A program made the translations under genes and the position numbers. 64,000 nt of DNA from Flavobacterium sinopsychrotolerans (GTDB lineage Bacteria > Bacteroidota > Bacteroidia > Flavobacteriales > Flavobacteriaceae). The DNA is taken from positions 1 to 64,000 of the forward strand of contig NZ_FODN01000001.1 in assembly GCF_900110375.1 (NCBI RefSeq), in the 5' to 3' direction. The notes under the pieces are model-generated. The model did not search any database and was not told the origin of the DNA. It saw nothing but the letters and a program-made list of their open reading frames with translations. Positions 22,926 through 32,514 of the stretch are shown piece after piece. The stretch's first letter is position 1. Every line of letters starts with the position of its first letter.

Positions 22926-25124
22926 ATGACTCTTTCTTTTTGGCGTTACTCACACTTGGCTTTGGCTGTATTTTCTGCTGCATTTTTAGTATTGGCATCC
23001 GTAACTGGTGTCATCCTCGCAGTCGATGCCATACAAGAGAAAGCACCGCCCTACAAAGTAGAAAATTTTGATAAAATAACACTTGGAGAAACCTTACCGG
23101 TACTAAAAAAAGCATATCCTGAAATAACGGAATTAAGTGTAAACCACAATCAATTTGTAACCCTGCAAGGTATCGACCAGGAAGACAATGATGTCAATGC
23201 CTATATTGACGCAAGAACTGGAAAAATACTAGGAACACCAATCAAAAAAAGTGAGTTTATCCAATGGACTACTGCACTCCATCGTTCCTTATTCCTTAAA
23301 GAAACCGGACGTTTTATTGTGGGCTTTATTTCCTTTTTGTTGGTATTGATTTCCATTTCGGGTTTTGCTTTGATACTCAACCGCCAAAGAAGTCTTCGCA
23401 GTTTATTTTCTAAAATTGTAAAAGAAAATTTCGCTCAATATTACCATATTTTTCTAGGACGATTATCGCTGATTCCGATTCTGATTATTGCACTTTCGGG
23501 AACGTATTTGACCCTGGAAAAGTTTAATTTTTTCCTTGAAAAAACAGATTCAGAAGAAAAAACCGAAATGGTTACAACTTCTCCTATTTCAAAAAAAGAG
23601 ACTAGTACTTCTGTTTTTAAAAATACGCTTCTGGCTGATGTTCAAAAAATTGAATTCCCATTTTCGGATGACCCAGAAGAATATTATATAATTACATTAA
23701 AAGACCGAGAAATCGAAGTCAACCAAATTACCGGAGCAATTGTAAGTGAAACTCCTTTTCCACTGCAAACTTTAGCATCTAATTTGAGTCTTGATTTACA
23801 TACCGGGAGAGCAAGTATTTTATGGGCGATAATTTTAGGAATCGCGAGTTTGAATATTCTGTTTTTTATCTACTCGGGTTTTGCCATGACATTAAAACGA
23901 AGAGCGAGTCGCATTAAAAACAAATACAAAACTCAAGAAAGCACCTTCATTTTACTAGTAGGTTCCGAAAATGGAAGCACGCTATTATTTGCTAATGCGA
24001 TTCAGAAGCAATTGCTTGCGCACGGAGAAAAAGTCTTCCTTACTGAACTGAATAATTATTCAGTTTATCCAAAAGCAAAACATCTTATCGTATTTACTTC
24101 AACCCACGGATTAGGCGATGCGCCATCTAATGCGAGCAAATTTATTTCGCTCATCAACAAAACGGAACAACAACAAAAAATAAATATTTCGGTGGTAGGA
24201 TTTGGTTCTGAAGCGTATCCTGATTTTTGTGGTTATGCACAGGAAATTGATGTGTTGTTAGCAAAACAAAATTGGACGGAACGTTTTTTAGAATTACATA
24301 CGGTAAACGAAAAATCAGCGGAAGAATTTGTAGGTTGGGTACAATTATGGAGTGCCAAAACAGGAATTCCACTTTCGACCACTCCATCACTTTATAATGA
24401 GGTTCCAAAAGGTTTACAAAAAATAACAGTACTTAATAAAACTTCCATTTCTGATACGGAGCATACTTTTTTACTGACGCTGCGTGCTAGTAGGAACGCT
24501 AAATTCACTTCGGGTGACCTCTTGGCTATTTATCCTGCAAACGACAACCAAGAACGCCTCTACTCTATCGGGAATCATAATGGAAATATACAATTAGTGG
24601 TGAAATTACATCCTTCAGGATTAGGTTCCGGCTATTTATATAATGTAGAACCAGGTTCTATTTTCAAAGCGCGAATCATTAAGAACCAGACTTTTCATTT
24701 CCCGAAAAAAGCATCCAAAGTAGCGCTAATTTCAAATGGAACGGGTATTGCTCCTTTTCTGGGAATGTTGGAACAAAATAAGAAAAAAATCGAAATTCAT
24801 TTATATTGTGGCTTTCGAAAAGCAACTGAAACTGTTTTAGGATACGAAAAATTTTCTACTGAAATAATTCAAAAACAGCAACTTAAAAGTTTTCATGTGG
24901 CTTTATCCCGTGAAGAAAACCATAATTATGTGATGGATTTGATTAAACGTGACGCTGATTTTTTCGTGGATTTGCTAACACAAGGAGGCGTTGTAATGAT
25001 TTGCGGTTCACTTGCCATGCAAAAAGACGTGGAAGCTGTTCTTGATACACTTTGTCTTGACAAAACTGGGAAAGGAATTGCAGACTATAAAGCTAATGGA
25101 CAAGTGCTGACGGATTGTTACTAA
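22926..25124 (+). CDS. PepSY - flavodoxin - ferredoxin reductase-like fusion
   Basis: The 732-residue protein has a PepSY_TM part (about 1-335, spans at about 12-32, 130-150, 182-205 and 300-325). A flavodoxin-like domain follows (about 345-470, with ILLVGSENGSTLLFANAIQK and VFTSTHGLGDAPSNA), then an FAD/NAD(P)H oxidoreductase domain (about 490-732, with LYSIGNHNG, GTGIAPFLGML, CGFRKATE and VMICGSLAMQKDVE). The order PepSY, flavodoxin, FNR resembles sulfite-reductase-flavoprotein-like transmembrane reductases. Electrons from NAD(P)H through FAD and FMN would cross the membrane via the heme-binding PepSY part to a periplasmic acceptor, possibly the DUF2271 protein or a ferric siderophore. Confidence 0.9.
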   Translation: MTLSFWRYSHLALAVFSAAFLVLASVTGVILAVDAIQEKAPPYKVENFDKITLGETLPVLKKAYPEITELSVNHNQFVTLQGIDQEDNDVNAYIDARTGKILGTPIKKSEFIQWTTALHRSLFLKETGRFIVGFISFLLVLISISGFALILNRQRSLRSLFSKIVKENFAQYYHIFLGRLSLIPILIIALSGTYLTLEKFNFFLEKTDSEEKTEMVTTSPISKKETSTSVFKNTLLADVQKIEFPFSDDPEEYYIITLKDREIEVNQITGAIVSETPFPLQTLASNLSLDLHTGRASILWAIILGIASLNILFFIYSGFAMTLKRRASRIKNKYKTQESTFILLVGSENGSTLLFANAIQKQLLAHGEKVFLTELNNYSVYPKAKHLIVFTSTHGLGDAPSNASKFISLINKTEQQQKINISVVGFGSEAYPDFCGYAQEIDVLLAKQNWTERFLELHTVNEKSAEEFVGWVQLWSAKTGIPLSTTPSLYNEVPKGLQKITVLNKTSISDTEHTFLLTLRASRNAKFTSGDLLAIYPANDNQERLYSIGNHNGNIQLVVKLHPSGLGSGYLYNVEPGSIFKARIIKNQTFHFPKKASKVALISNGTGIAPFLGMLEQNKKKIEIHLYCGFRKATETVLGYEKFSTEIIQKQQLKSFHVALSREENHNYVMDLIKRDADFFVDLLTQGGVVMICGSLAMQKDVEAVLDTLCLDKTGKGIADYKANGQVLTDCY

Positions 25125-25130
25125 GTCCTC

Positions 25131-25185
25131 TCCCCTCCCAAATTTTCGGGACTCTCCAAAGGAGAGGGAGCCGAAACTGGATTGA
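25131..25185. repeat. 'GGCTCCCTCTCC' family repeat, copy 1
   Basis: AAGGAGAGGGAGCCGAAAC at the right end (about 25158-25176), with CCTCTCCCCTCCC to the left. The same text occurs at 52935-52983 and, as coding sequence, at 54699-54739. A second hairpin (CCTACAAGG..CCTTGCAGG) lies at 25257-25283 ahead of ApbE. Confidence 0.65.
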
Positions 25186-25301
25186 AAAATTTATGATTAA
25201 TCGATTTTCCTGCAAGGTCTTTTTTTGACCATGTAGCTATTTAGATAAAAAACGACACCTACAAGGCTTTGGAAACCTTGCAGGATTTAAAAACAAACGC
25301 T

Positions 25302-26303
25302 ATGTCAACCAAATACCAATTCATCTTCCTTTTTTTTATTGTCTGCAACTTCACAAGTAGTGCACAAACACTACGAAAAAGAGCCACCTTACTTATGGGC
25401 GGTCGGTTTGACATTACCATTGTTGCAAACAATTCGGTATCTGCAGAAAAAAACATAGATGCTGTTATTGCAGAAATTACACGAATAGAAAATTTAATTT
25501 CCGAATGGAAATCGGACTCGCAAGTTTCTGAAGTGAACCAAAATGCGGGCATTCGTCCTGTGAAAGTGGATAAAGAAGTTTTTGAATTGACGCAAAGAGC
25601 GATTCGGTTTTCTGAAGTGACAAATGGCGGTTTTGACATCAGCTTTGCGGCAATGGATAAAATCTGGAAATTTGATGGTTCCATGACGGCAATGCCTTCG
25701 GCGGAAGCCATTCAGAAATCGGTTGAAAAAGTGAGCTACAAAAATATAATCTTGGATAGCGTTCAATCCACCATTTTTCTGAAACTAAAAGGGATGAAAA
25801 TTGGTTTTGGCGCCTTAGGCGAAGGTTATGCCACCGATAAATGTCGCGATATGATGCTTGCAAAAGGCATCAAAGCCGGAATTATAAACGGCTCAGGCGA
25901 TATGAGTACGTGGGGGAAACAGCCCAATGGAAAAGCTTGGAATATCGGTATTACGAATCCCTTTCATCCAGAAAAACTTCTGGTTGTTGTTCCATTAAAA
26001 CAAGATGCGGTAACCACTTCAGGGAGCTATGAGAAATTTGTTGTTTTTAATGGCAAACGCTATTCGCATATCATCAATCCGGCAACTGGTTACCCCGCTA
26101 CAGGATTATGCAGCGTGACGGTTTTTGGACCAAATGCAGAAACGGCAAACGGCTTGAGTACTTCGTTAATGGTTTTAGGAAAAACAGCAGGACTACTTTT
26201 GCTAAAAAAATACCCTAATTATAGTTGCGTCATGATTACAGATGACGGAAAAGTAGTGAAATCAAAAAACTTCCGAATCAAGAAATTCAAGACCAAGTTT
26301 TAA
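25302..26303 (+). CDS. apbE: FAD:protein FMN transferase (ApbE)
   Basis: The ATG at 25302 gives 333 residues and a proper signal peptide (about 1-21). A TTG 33 bases upstream opens the frame but lies in repeat DNA and would spoil it. ApbE features: LLMGGRFDITIVA, ISEWKSDSQVSEVN, IGFGALGEGYATDKCRDMM (normally DLGG.AKGYAVD), INGSGDMSTWG and HIINPATGYPA. ApbE transfers FMN from FAD to a Ser/Thr of periplasmic proteins, needing Mg2+. It should modify the DUF2271 protein upstream and perhaps others. The signal suggests a periplasmic location. Confidence 0.93.
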   Translation: MSTKYQFIFLFFIVCNFTSSAQTLRKRATLLMGGRFDITIVANNSVSAEKNIDAVIAEITRIENLISEWKSDSQVSEVNQNAGIRPVKVDKEVFELTQRAIRFSEVTNGGFDISFAAMDKIWKFDGSMTAMPSAEAIQKSVEKVSYKNIILDSVQSTIFLKLKGMKIGFGALGEGYATDKCRDMMLAKGIKAGIINGSGDMSTWGKQPNGKAWNIGITNPFHPEKLLVVVPLKQDAVTTSGSYEKFVVFNGKRYSHIINPATGYPATGLCSVTVFGPNAETANGLSTSLMVLGKTAGLLLLKKYPNYSCVMITDDGKVVKSKNFRIKKFKTKF

Positions 26304-26323
26304 TATTTAAAAATTAAAAACGA

Positions 26324-26356
26324 TTACCACAAAGACAAACTTCATTTTTGTGGTAC
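26324..26356. terminator. hairpin after the ApbE gene
   Basis: TACCACAAA (26325-26333) pairs with TTTGTGGTA (26347-26355). The U-run is weak, so it is only a possible terminator for the ankyrin-ApbE operon. The gap 26304-26752 (449 bases) holds this hairpin, AT-rich sequence without a gene, and the promoter region at 26663-26746. Confidence 0.4.
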
Positions 26357-26662
26357 TTAATGGTTAATTGCATTACTTTATTTTGATACGAATTTTGCAA
26401 ATCAAGTACTCCACTTGAAAATCTATGGAATTTTTTAAATCTAGACGCTCAAAAAATTATCTCACAGCACTGGTATTCGCATTACTTCTTTAACAAAATT
26501 TAACATAAAAGACCTTCTAACTACTTTTGGAAACAAAATCGGATAATTAACTAGCTCAAAAAACCATTTTTAACCAGACAAAAGTCAAAAAAAGGTAATC
26601 TTCTACAAAAAAACCGTTTTTTAAAAAACTAAAAAACAACTAGTTAAATATATTTTTAATTT

Positions 26663-26746
26663 TTATTAATATTTAATCTAAATAAGTTTTGCAAATCCAT
26701 ACTTCAGTTTTATATTTGCATCGTTATTTTTAATTATTCCAAATAA
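26663..26746 (+). promoter_or_regulatory. promoter with two Fur-like boxes, TonB receptor 2
   Basis: Boxes at 26663-26685 (arms TTATTAATA and TCTAAATAA) and 26724-26746 (arms TTATTTTTA and TCCAAATAA). Between them, TTG (26689-26691) is 19 bases from TATATTTG (26711-26718). This is the same arrangement as upstream of receptor 1. Confidence 0.7.
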
Positions 26747-26752
26747 ACAATC

Positions 26753-29071
26753 ATGAAATATATTTTCCTTCCAACTTTAACACTTTTATTTAGTCTATCG
26801 TGTTTAGCACAAGAGTCATTAAATGCTTCTGATGATAAAAATTTTGAGGACCCTTTCGGATCAATAACGGATACTATAAAAAACAAAAAAGGAGGAGTAC
26901 TTAAAGAAGTTGTGATCACAGCCAACAAAGAGAAAAAGGCAGTTTCAGCATTAAGATCAGGATTAAAACCAATGGATACTCCGCAAAGTGTTCAGGTTAT
27001 TGGAGCTGAAATAATCGAGCAACAACAAGCCATTCGCTTAAGTGAAGTTATCAAAAATGCCAATGGTATTTATGTAGGTTCTGCACGTGGTGGCGCTCAG
27101 GAATCATTTTTCTCAAGAGGATATGATATGTCAGCCAACAATATGTTTAAAAATGGTTTCCGTTATAATGCTGGTTCTATCCCGGAAGTTTCAGGTTTAG
27201 AAAAAGTGGAATTTCTTAAAGGTGGTTCTGCCTTATTGTATGGAAACGTTGCTCCGGGTGGAATTTTAAATTTGGTTACTAAAACCCCTTCTTTCAAAAG
27301 TGGTGGAGAAATTACAATGCAAGCAGGGAGCTATTCCTACTACAAACCATCGATTGATTTTTACGGCCCTTTGAATAAACATATCGCTTATCGATTTAAT
27401 GCTTCTTACGAAAACTCCGAAAGCTTTAGAGATTATGTCAAAAATGAGCGTATTTATGTAAATCCTTCATTCCTTTTTAATGTAAGCGATAAAACTCAAA
27501 TTACGGTACAAGGTGACTATTTAAGTGCCGATTGGACTCCTGATTTTGGGACTGGAATCATTGGTAAAACAATTTTAGATTTACCCCGAAACACGTATTA
27601 TGGAGCGCTTTGGTCAACTGGTAAAACAAAATCATCCAGTGCTTCAGTATTGGTCAATCATGATTTCAACAACAACTGGAAATTAAGTTTTAATTCTTCC
27701 TTTCAGTCTTACAACAGAACTCAAAAATCGACTGCACAGTTAAGCTCGATTGATGTCAACGGGAATTGGAAACGTGGCTTGACACAAGCTGATGCTTCTG
27801 AAAAAATATTTGGAGATCAATTGAGTTTACAAGGAACCTTCAACACAGGAAGCATCAAACACCAAATATTTACTGGAGTTGACTATGAAAATTCTATGGC
27901 ACCGAGTTATACTTTTGGCTTTTATGCAACTCCGAATGGTACAACTGCTTTAACTACTGAAGCAACTGCCATAAATCTATTCAATTATGATTACAGCACA
28001 CAAAGCCTTACCGCGCCCTATTCAACTAGAAGAACCCAACTTGCTACTACAGATACACAACGTTTTGGAGTATATGCACAAGATTTAATTTCGATTACTG
28101 ATTATGTAAAGGTTTTGGCGGGACTCCGTTGGTCATGGCAAGAAAGTGAGGTCACAACCTCCAAAGAAGTAATAGGGAAAGTGAATGGAGTTGACACCAT
28201 TATAACAACTCTTGAAAATGCAACTGCTACAACTGGAACTAAAACTTTGAACAGAGCTTATTCTCCAAAAGCAGGACTGGTAATTCAACCAAACAAAGAT
28301 TTGTCTTTGTTCGCCAGTTACTCCAACTCATTTACTCCTAATAGCGGAACAACGGTAGATTTGCAACCTTTAGATCCTTCTATAATAGATCAATTCGAGG
28401 TGGGTATCAAAAAAGATTTTTGGAAAGGTATTTTGAGTACCAATGTAACAGCATATCAAATCTCAAACAATAATTTAGCTCAAACTGTTTTGTTTGCGGC
28501 TGATGGTGTAACACCTAATGTAAATACTAACTTAAAAGAACTGGTAGGGGGAACAAAAGGAAAAGGAATTGAAATAGATGTTACTGCAAAACCAACACTA
28601 GGTTTGAACATCATTGCAGGATATAGCTTTAACGAAACCAAAATTTCTAAATCATCAGGGACAAGCGGAAGTCTTGTAGTAGGAGACATTTTAGCAAGAA
28701 CGCCAAAGCATACAGCCAATTTGAGTTTTTTCTACAAATTGCCTAGCGGGACATTAAAAGGGCTTACTTTTGGAGCCATCGGGAACTATATTGGTGACCG
28801 CACAGGAGGTTGGAATGACCGTTATGTATGGACAGAAAACAAACCTGTAACTGCTCCAAAAACATATACTGTGACTATTGAAGACCGTGACATTCCATTA
28901 GAAGGATATACAACAATTGATGTTTCAGCAGGTTATGAATGGAAAAAATTCTCCATATTGTGCAAATTATCTAATGTGACAAATGAGTTAAATTACACGG
29001 TACATGAAAATTACAGTGTAAATCCAATCGCTCCACGTCAAGTATTGACAAGCTTGAAATACAAATTCTAA
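26753..29071 (+). CDS. TonB-dependent siderophore receptor 2
   Basis: The 772-residue receptor has a signal peptide (1-19, ending CLAQ). A TonB box-like stretch LKEVVITA lies near 50-57. The plug has DTPQSVQVIGAEIIEQQ, GLEKVEFLKGGSALLYGNVA and PGGILNLVTKTP, and the long barrel ends SLKYKF. The typical siderophore-receptor plug text (sALLYG..PGGilN) is present. Unlike receptor 1 it lacks the N-terminal carboxypeptidase-like domain. The ligand is unknown. It is monocistronic, ended by a terminator at 29098-29146, and convergent with valS. Confidence 0.92.
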   Translation: MKYIFLPTLTLLFSLSCLAQESLNASDDKNFEDPFGSITDTIKNKKGGVLKEVVITANKEKKAVSALRSGLKPMDTPQSVQVIGAEIIEQQQAIRLSEVIKNANGIYVGSARGGAQESFFSRGYDMSANNMFKNGFRYNAGSIPEVSGLEKVEFLKGGSALLYGNVAPGGILNLVTKTPSFKSGGEITMQAGSYSYYKPSIDFYGPLNKHIAYRFNASYENSESFRDYVKNERIYVNPSFLFNVSDKTQITVQGDYLSADWTPDFGTGIIGKTILDLPRNTYYGALWSTGKTKSSSASVLVNHDFNNNWKLSFNSSFQSYNRTQKSTAQLSSIDVNGNWKRGLTQADASEKIFGDQLSLQGTFNTGSIKHQIFTGVDYENSMAPSYTFGFYATPNGTTALTTEATAINLFNYDYSTQSLTAPYSTRRTQLATTDTQRFGVYAQDLISITDYVKVLAGLRWSWQESEVTTSKEVIGKVNGVDTIITTLENATATTGTKTLNRAYSPKAGLVIQPNKDLSLFASYSNSFTPNSGTTVDLQPLDPSIIDQFEVGIKKDFWKGILSTNVTAYQISNNNLAQTVLFAADGVTPNVNTNLKELVGGTKGKGIEIDVTAKPTLGLNIIAGYSFNETKISKSSGTSGSLVVGDILARTPKHTANLSFFYKLPSGTLKGLTFGAIGNYIGDRTGGWNDRYVWTENKPVTAPKTYTVTIEDRDIPLEGYTTIDVSAGYEWKKFSILCKLSNVTNELNYTVHENYSVNPIAPRQVLTSLKYKF

Positions 29072-29097
29072 AACCTAAGTTTGGTTTTATTCAATCC

Positions 29098-29146
29098 AAA
29101 ACTTTTTCTGCTAATTTCATTTTTTTGAAAAGCAGAAAAAGTTTTT
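29098..29146 (+). terminator. intrinsic terminator of TonB receptor 2
   Basis: AAAACTTTTTCTGCT (29098-29112) and AGCAGAAAAAGTTTTT (29131-29146) form a long stem ending in U. Confidence 0.85.
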
Positions 29147-29160
29147 GCTATTTAAATAAA

Positions 29161-29197
29161 AAAAATCCCATCTCCTTTTTTACAGTAGATGGGATTT
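29161..29197. terminator. bidirectional terminator between receptor 2 and valS
   Basis: AAAATCCCATCT (29161-29172) and AGATGGGATTTT (29186-29197), with A- and U-runs on both sides, sit just after the valS stop on the minus strand. Confidence 0.85.
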
Positions 29198-29221
29198 TAT
29201 ATTTTTAAAAGAATTTAACGG

Positions 29222-31855
29222 CTATTTCAAACCCGCCAAACTGTGTTCGATAGTTTCAATTTTTGCCAAAGCATCCGCTTCTTTTTGTCTTTCGTTTGCC
29301 AAAACTTTCTCTGGTGCACCAGCCACAAATTTTTCATTTGCTAATTTATTTTGAACAGATTTCAAGAAACCTTGCGTGTAAACCAACTCGGTCGTAAGTT
29401 TAGCAATCTCCGCTTCTACGTCAATGTTTCCGGTGATTGGAATAAAATATTCGTTCGACTTTACACGGAAAGACAATGCGCCGTCTACTTTGTCCGAAAC
29501 ATATTCTAATGAAGTGATGTTGCCTAATTTGGTCACAACCGAATCAAAATAAGTGGAAGCTCTATCATTATTCACGATTTTCAGTTCGATAGTGTCTTTG
29601 AAAGGAATATTTTTGTCTTTACGAATCGTTCTTATCCCAGAGATTACTTCAATTGTATTGTCAAAATCAGCAATTAAAGCTGCGTTAAACGGTTTCATTT
29701 CCGGCCAAGTCGAAACGATTAAGGCTTCCTCAGGAGTTCTTTCGGCAAGAATTTGCCAAATCTCCTCTGTCAAAAACGGCATAAACGGATGCAATAATTT
29801 CAAGTTATTTTCGAGCATTTCTATGGCTTTCGCCAAAGTTACGCTATCAATTGGCTGTTGGTATGCCGGCTTTATCATTTCCAAAAACCAAGAACAGAAA
29901 TCATCCCAAACCAATTTATAAATTCCCATCAACGCATCGGAAATTCTATATTTTTCAAAATTATCTTCGATTTCCAAAAGTGTTTGTTGCAATTTGGCTT
30001 CGTACCATTCAATCGCTACTTTCGATGATTCCGGTTGCGGAATAGCATCCGAAACTTCCCAACCTTTTATCAGTTTGAAAGCATTCCATATTTTATTAGT
30101 AAACGCTTTTCCTTGGTTGCACAACTCTTCATCAAACATAATGTCATTCCCTGCAGAAGCACTCAAAAGCAATCCTACTCGAACTCCATCAGCACCAAAT
30201 TTTTCAATTAAATCTAAAGGATCCGGAGAATTTCCTAATGATTTAGACATTTTACGACGCTGTTTGTCACGTACTAAACCAGTTAAATACACATTTGTAA
30301 ATGGTTTTTTACCAGTGTATTCATATCCTGCAATAATCATTCTCGCCACCCAGAAAAATAAAATATCTGGACCGGTAACTAAATCATTTGTTGGATAATA
30401 GTATTTAAAATCTTCACTGTCGGGGTCCATTATTCCACCAAAAACAGACATTGGCCACAGCCAAGAAGAGAACCAAGTATCAAGCGCATCAACATCTTGC
30501 TTTAAATCTTTTGCTTCAAGTTTAAGGTTTAAAGTTTTCTCTCTCGCTAACGTTAAAGCGTCTTCAATGTTTTCAGCGACCACGAAATCTTCTTTTCCAT
30601 CGCCATAGAAATATGCAGGAATTTGCTGTCCCCACCACAATTGACGCGAAATATTCCAATCGCGGATATTATTTAACCAATGTGCGTACGTATTATTAAA
30701 ACGTGCAGGATGCAATTTGATTTCACCATCTTCCAATACAGATTTGATTGCCGGTTTTACCAAATCTTCCATTTTTAAGAACCACTGATCAGATAAACGA
30801 GGCTCGATTACCGCTTTGGTTCTTTCAGAAGTTCCTACTTTATTTAAGTGTGTTTCTGTTTTTGCTAAAGCGCCAATAGTTTCTAATTCTTTGGCAACAG
30901 CCTCACGAACTACAAAACGATCTTGTCCTTGATAGTGTAATCCAAAACTATTTAAAGTCGCATCTTCGTTAAAAATATCAATAATTTCCAGATTATGCTT
31001 CTCTCCTAGCGCTTTGTCATTCATATCGTGAGCAGGCGTCACTTTTAAACATCCTGTTCCAAATTCGATATCAACATACTCATCTTCGATAATTGGAATA
31101 ACCCTTCCGCAGATAGGTACAATCGCTTTTTTGCCTTTCAAATGATTAAAACGTTCGTCATTTGGATTAATACAAATTGCGGTATCTCCAAAAATAGTTT
31201 CCGGACGCGTCGTAGCAATCGTCAGAAAGTCTTCGCTTCCTTCGATTTTATATTTTAGGAAATACAATTTTCCTTGTTGTTCTTCATAAATTACTTCTTC
31301 ATCAGACAAAGTCGTTTTAGCTTCCGGATCCCAGTTTACCATTCGGTATCCGCGATAAATCAGCCCTTTGTTGTATAAATCTACAAAAGAACGAATTACT
31401 GATGCTGACATATCAGGATCCATCGTAAACTTAGTTCGCTCCCAATCACAGGAAGCTCCCAGTTTTTTTAATTGGTCTAAAATTACACCACCATATTTAT
31501 CTGTCCATTCCCAGGCATGCGCCAGAAACTCTTCGCGAGTCAAATCATTTTTATTGATTCCTTCAGCTTTTAATTTGGCTACAACCTTGGCTTCTGTTGC
31601 AATTGAGGCGTGATCCGTTCCCGGAACCCAGCATGCGTTGAATCCTTTAAGACGCGCTCTTCGAATCAATACATCTTGAATCGTATTGTTCAACATGTGT
31701 CCCATGTGTAAAACCCCAGTCACATTAGGCGGAGGAATCACAATGGTATATGGCGTTCTGTGATCTGGTTCTGAGTGAAAATAATTATTTTTCATCCAGT
31801 AGTCATACCACTTATTCTCAATAGTTTTAGCGTCAAATTGTGCAGGAATTGTCAT
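29222..31855 (-). CDS. valS: valyl-tRNA synthetase
   Basis: The class Ia synthetase has HIGH-type PPPNVTGVLHMGH at residues 41-53 and KMSKS at about residue 535 (RRKMSKSLGNSPDPLDL). The WxxDPDTWFSSWLWP-like motif DALDTWFSSWLWPM is present, as is a C-terminal coiled-coil tail (about 800-875). It charges tRNA-Val, with an editing domain in the insert. I take MTIPAQFDAKTIENKWYDYW at 31855 as the start, giving 877 residues. A longer frame opens five codons upstream at 31870. It is divergent from the DUF1573 gene and convergent with TonB receptor 2. Confidence 0.96.
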   Translation of the reverse strand: MTIPAQFDAKTIENKWYDYWMKNNYFHSEPDHRTPYTIVIPPPNVTGVLHMGHMLNNTIQDVLIRRARLKGFNACWVPGTDHASIATEAKVVAKLKAEGINKNDLTREEFLAHAWEWTDKYGGVILDQLKKLGASCDWERTKFTMDPDMSASVIRSFVDLYNKGLIYRGYRMVNWDPEAKTTLSDEEVIYEEQQGKLYFLKYKIEGSEDFLTIATTRPETIFGDTAICINPNDERFNHLKGKKAIVPICGRVIPIIEDEYVDIEFGTGCLKVTPAHDMNDKALGEKHNLEIIDIFNEDATLNSFGLHYQGQDRFVVREAVAKELETIGALAKTETHLNKVGTSERTKAVIEPRLSDQWFLKMEDLVKPAIKSVLEDGEIKLHPARFNNTYAHWLNNIRDWNISRQLWWGQQIPAYFYGDGKEDFVVAENIEDALTLAREKTLNLKLEAKDLKQDVDALDTWFSSWLWPMSVFGGIMDPDSEDFKYYYPTNDLVTGPDILFFWVARMIIAGYEYTGKKPFTNVYLTGLVRDKQRRKMSKSLGNSPDPLDLIEKFGADGVRVGLLLSASAGNDIMFDEELCNQGKAFTNKIWNAFKLIKGWEVSDAIPQPESSKVAIEWYEAKLQQTLLEIEDNFEKYRISDALMGIYKLVWDDFCSWFLEMIKPAYQQPIDSVTLAKAIEMLENNLKLLHPFMPFLTEEIWQILAERTPEEALIVSTWPEMKPFNAALIADFDNTIEVISGIRTIRKDKNIPFKDTIELKIVNNDRASTYFDSVVTKLGNITSLEYVSDKVDGALSFRVKSNEYFIPITGNIDVEAEIAKLTTELVYTQGFLKSVQNKLANEKFVAGAPEKVLANERQKEADALAKIETIEHSLAGLK

Positions 31856-32017
31856 TTTATTGTGGATCATTTAATCGTTAAATTCAATTATTTGTCAGTT
31901 CAGTTTATTGGTTAACCATATCAACAAATAACCTTTTAGACTTTGGTCTGATATTTGTAATTGTAATCTGGAACAAAAGTAAATAATTATGTAGACTATA
32001 AAAAGAGAAATAAAAAT

Positions 32018-32047
32018 TTGTACGTTAATTAAAACAAAGTATATTTA
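32018..32047 (+). promoter_or_regulatory. promoter of the DUF1573 gene
   Basis: TTG (32018-32020), 19 bases, TATATTTA (32040-32047), one base off the TAnnTTTG consensus. The start codon is at 32073. Confidence 0.5.
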
Positions 32048-32072
32048 CTTTAATGAATCTAAAAATTTCAAA

Positions 32073-32459
32073 ATGAAAAAAACAATAGCTTTATTCGCAT
32101 TCGCTTTAATCAGCAGTATCGGTTTTGCTCAAAATGGTCCTAAAATTGAGTTTGCCGCCAAAGACAACACGATTGATTATGGAAAAGTTACCAAGAATGA
32201 AAATGGTTCTCGTGATTTTATCTTTACAAATACAGGTAATGCTCCATTAATTATTACTAATGTACTGTCTACTTGCGGTTGCACGGTTCCTACAAAACCA
32301 GATGAACCAATTATGCCTGGAAAAACAGGAAAAATAACTGTAAAATACAACATGGCTCCCGGACCAATCAGAAAAACAATAACAGTTGAGTCAAATGCAG
32401 TGAATTATGAAGCTGGAAGAGTGGCTCTGAAAATAAAAGGAGAAGTAATTTCCAACTAA
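32073..32459 (+). CDS. exported DUF1573 protein
   Basis: The 128-residue protein has a signal peptide (1-19, GFAQ). The DUF1573 pattern is KVTKNENGSRDFIFTNTGNA then PLIITNV, followed by STCGCTVPTKPDEPIMPGKT. This Ig-like family is abundant in Bacteroidota. The CGC pair follows the usual beta strand. Function is not known; periplasmic or outer-membrane localisation is expected. It stands alone with its own promoter and a convergent terminator at 32479-32513. Confidence 0.9.
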   Translation: MKKTIALFAFALISSIGFAQNGPKIEFAAKDNTIDYGKVTKNENGSRDFIFTNTGNAPLIITNVLSTCGCTVPTKPDEPIMPGKTGKITVKYNMAPGPIRKTITVESNAVNYEAGRVALKIKGEVISN

Positions 32460-32478
32460 TACATCATCCAATTAAACT

Positions 32479-32513
32479 AAAAGCTTCTGAAAAATCATTC
32501 AGAAGCTTTTTTT
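32479..32513. terminator. terminator between DUF1573 and protease genes
   Basis: AAAGCTTCTGAA (32480-32491) and TTCAGAAGCTTTTTTT (32498-32513) form a strong stem with a U-run on the + strand. Confidence 0.88.
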
Positions 32514-32514
32514 A

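Noticed and set aside
25269..25301. Longer start (TTG at 25269) for ApbE
   Set aside because: It is in repeat DNA and would put a polar stretch before the signal peptide that begins at 25302.
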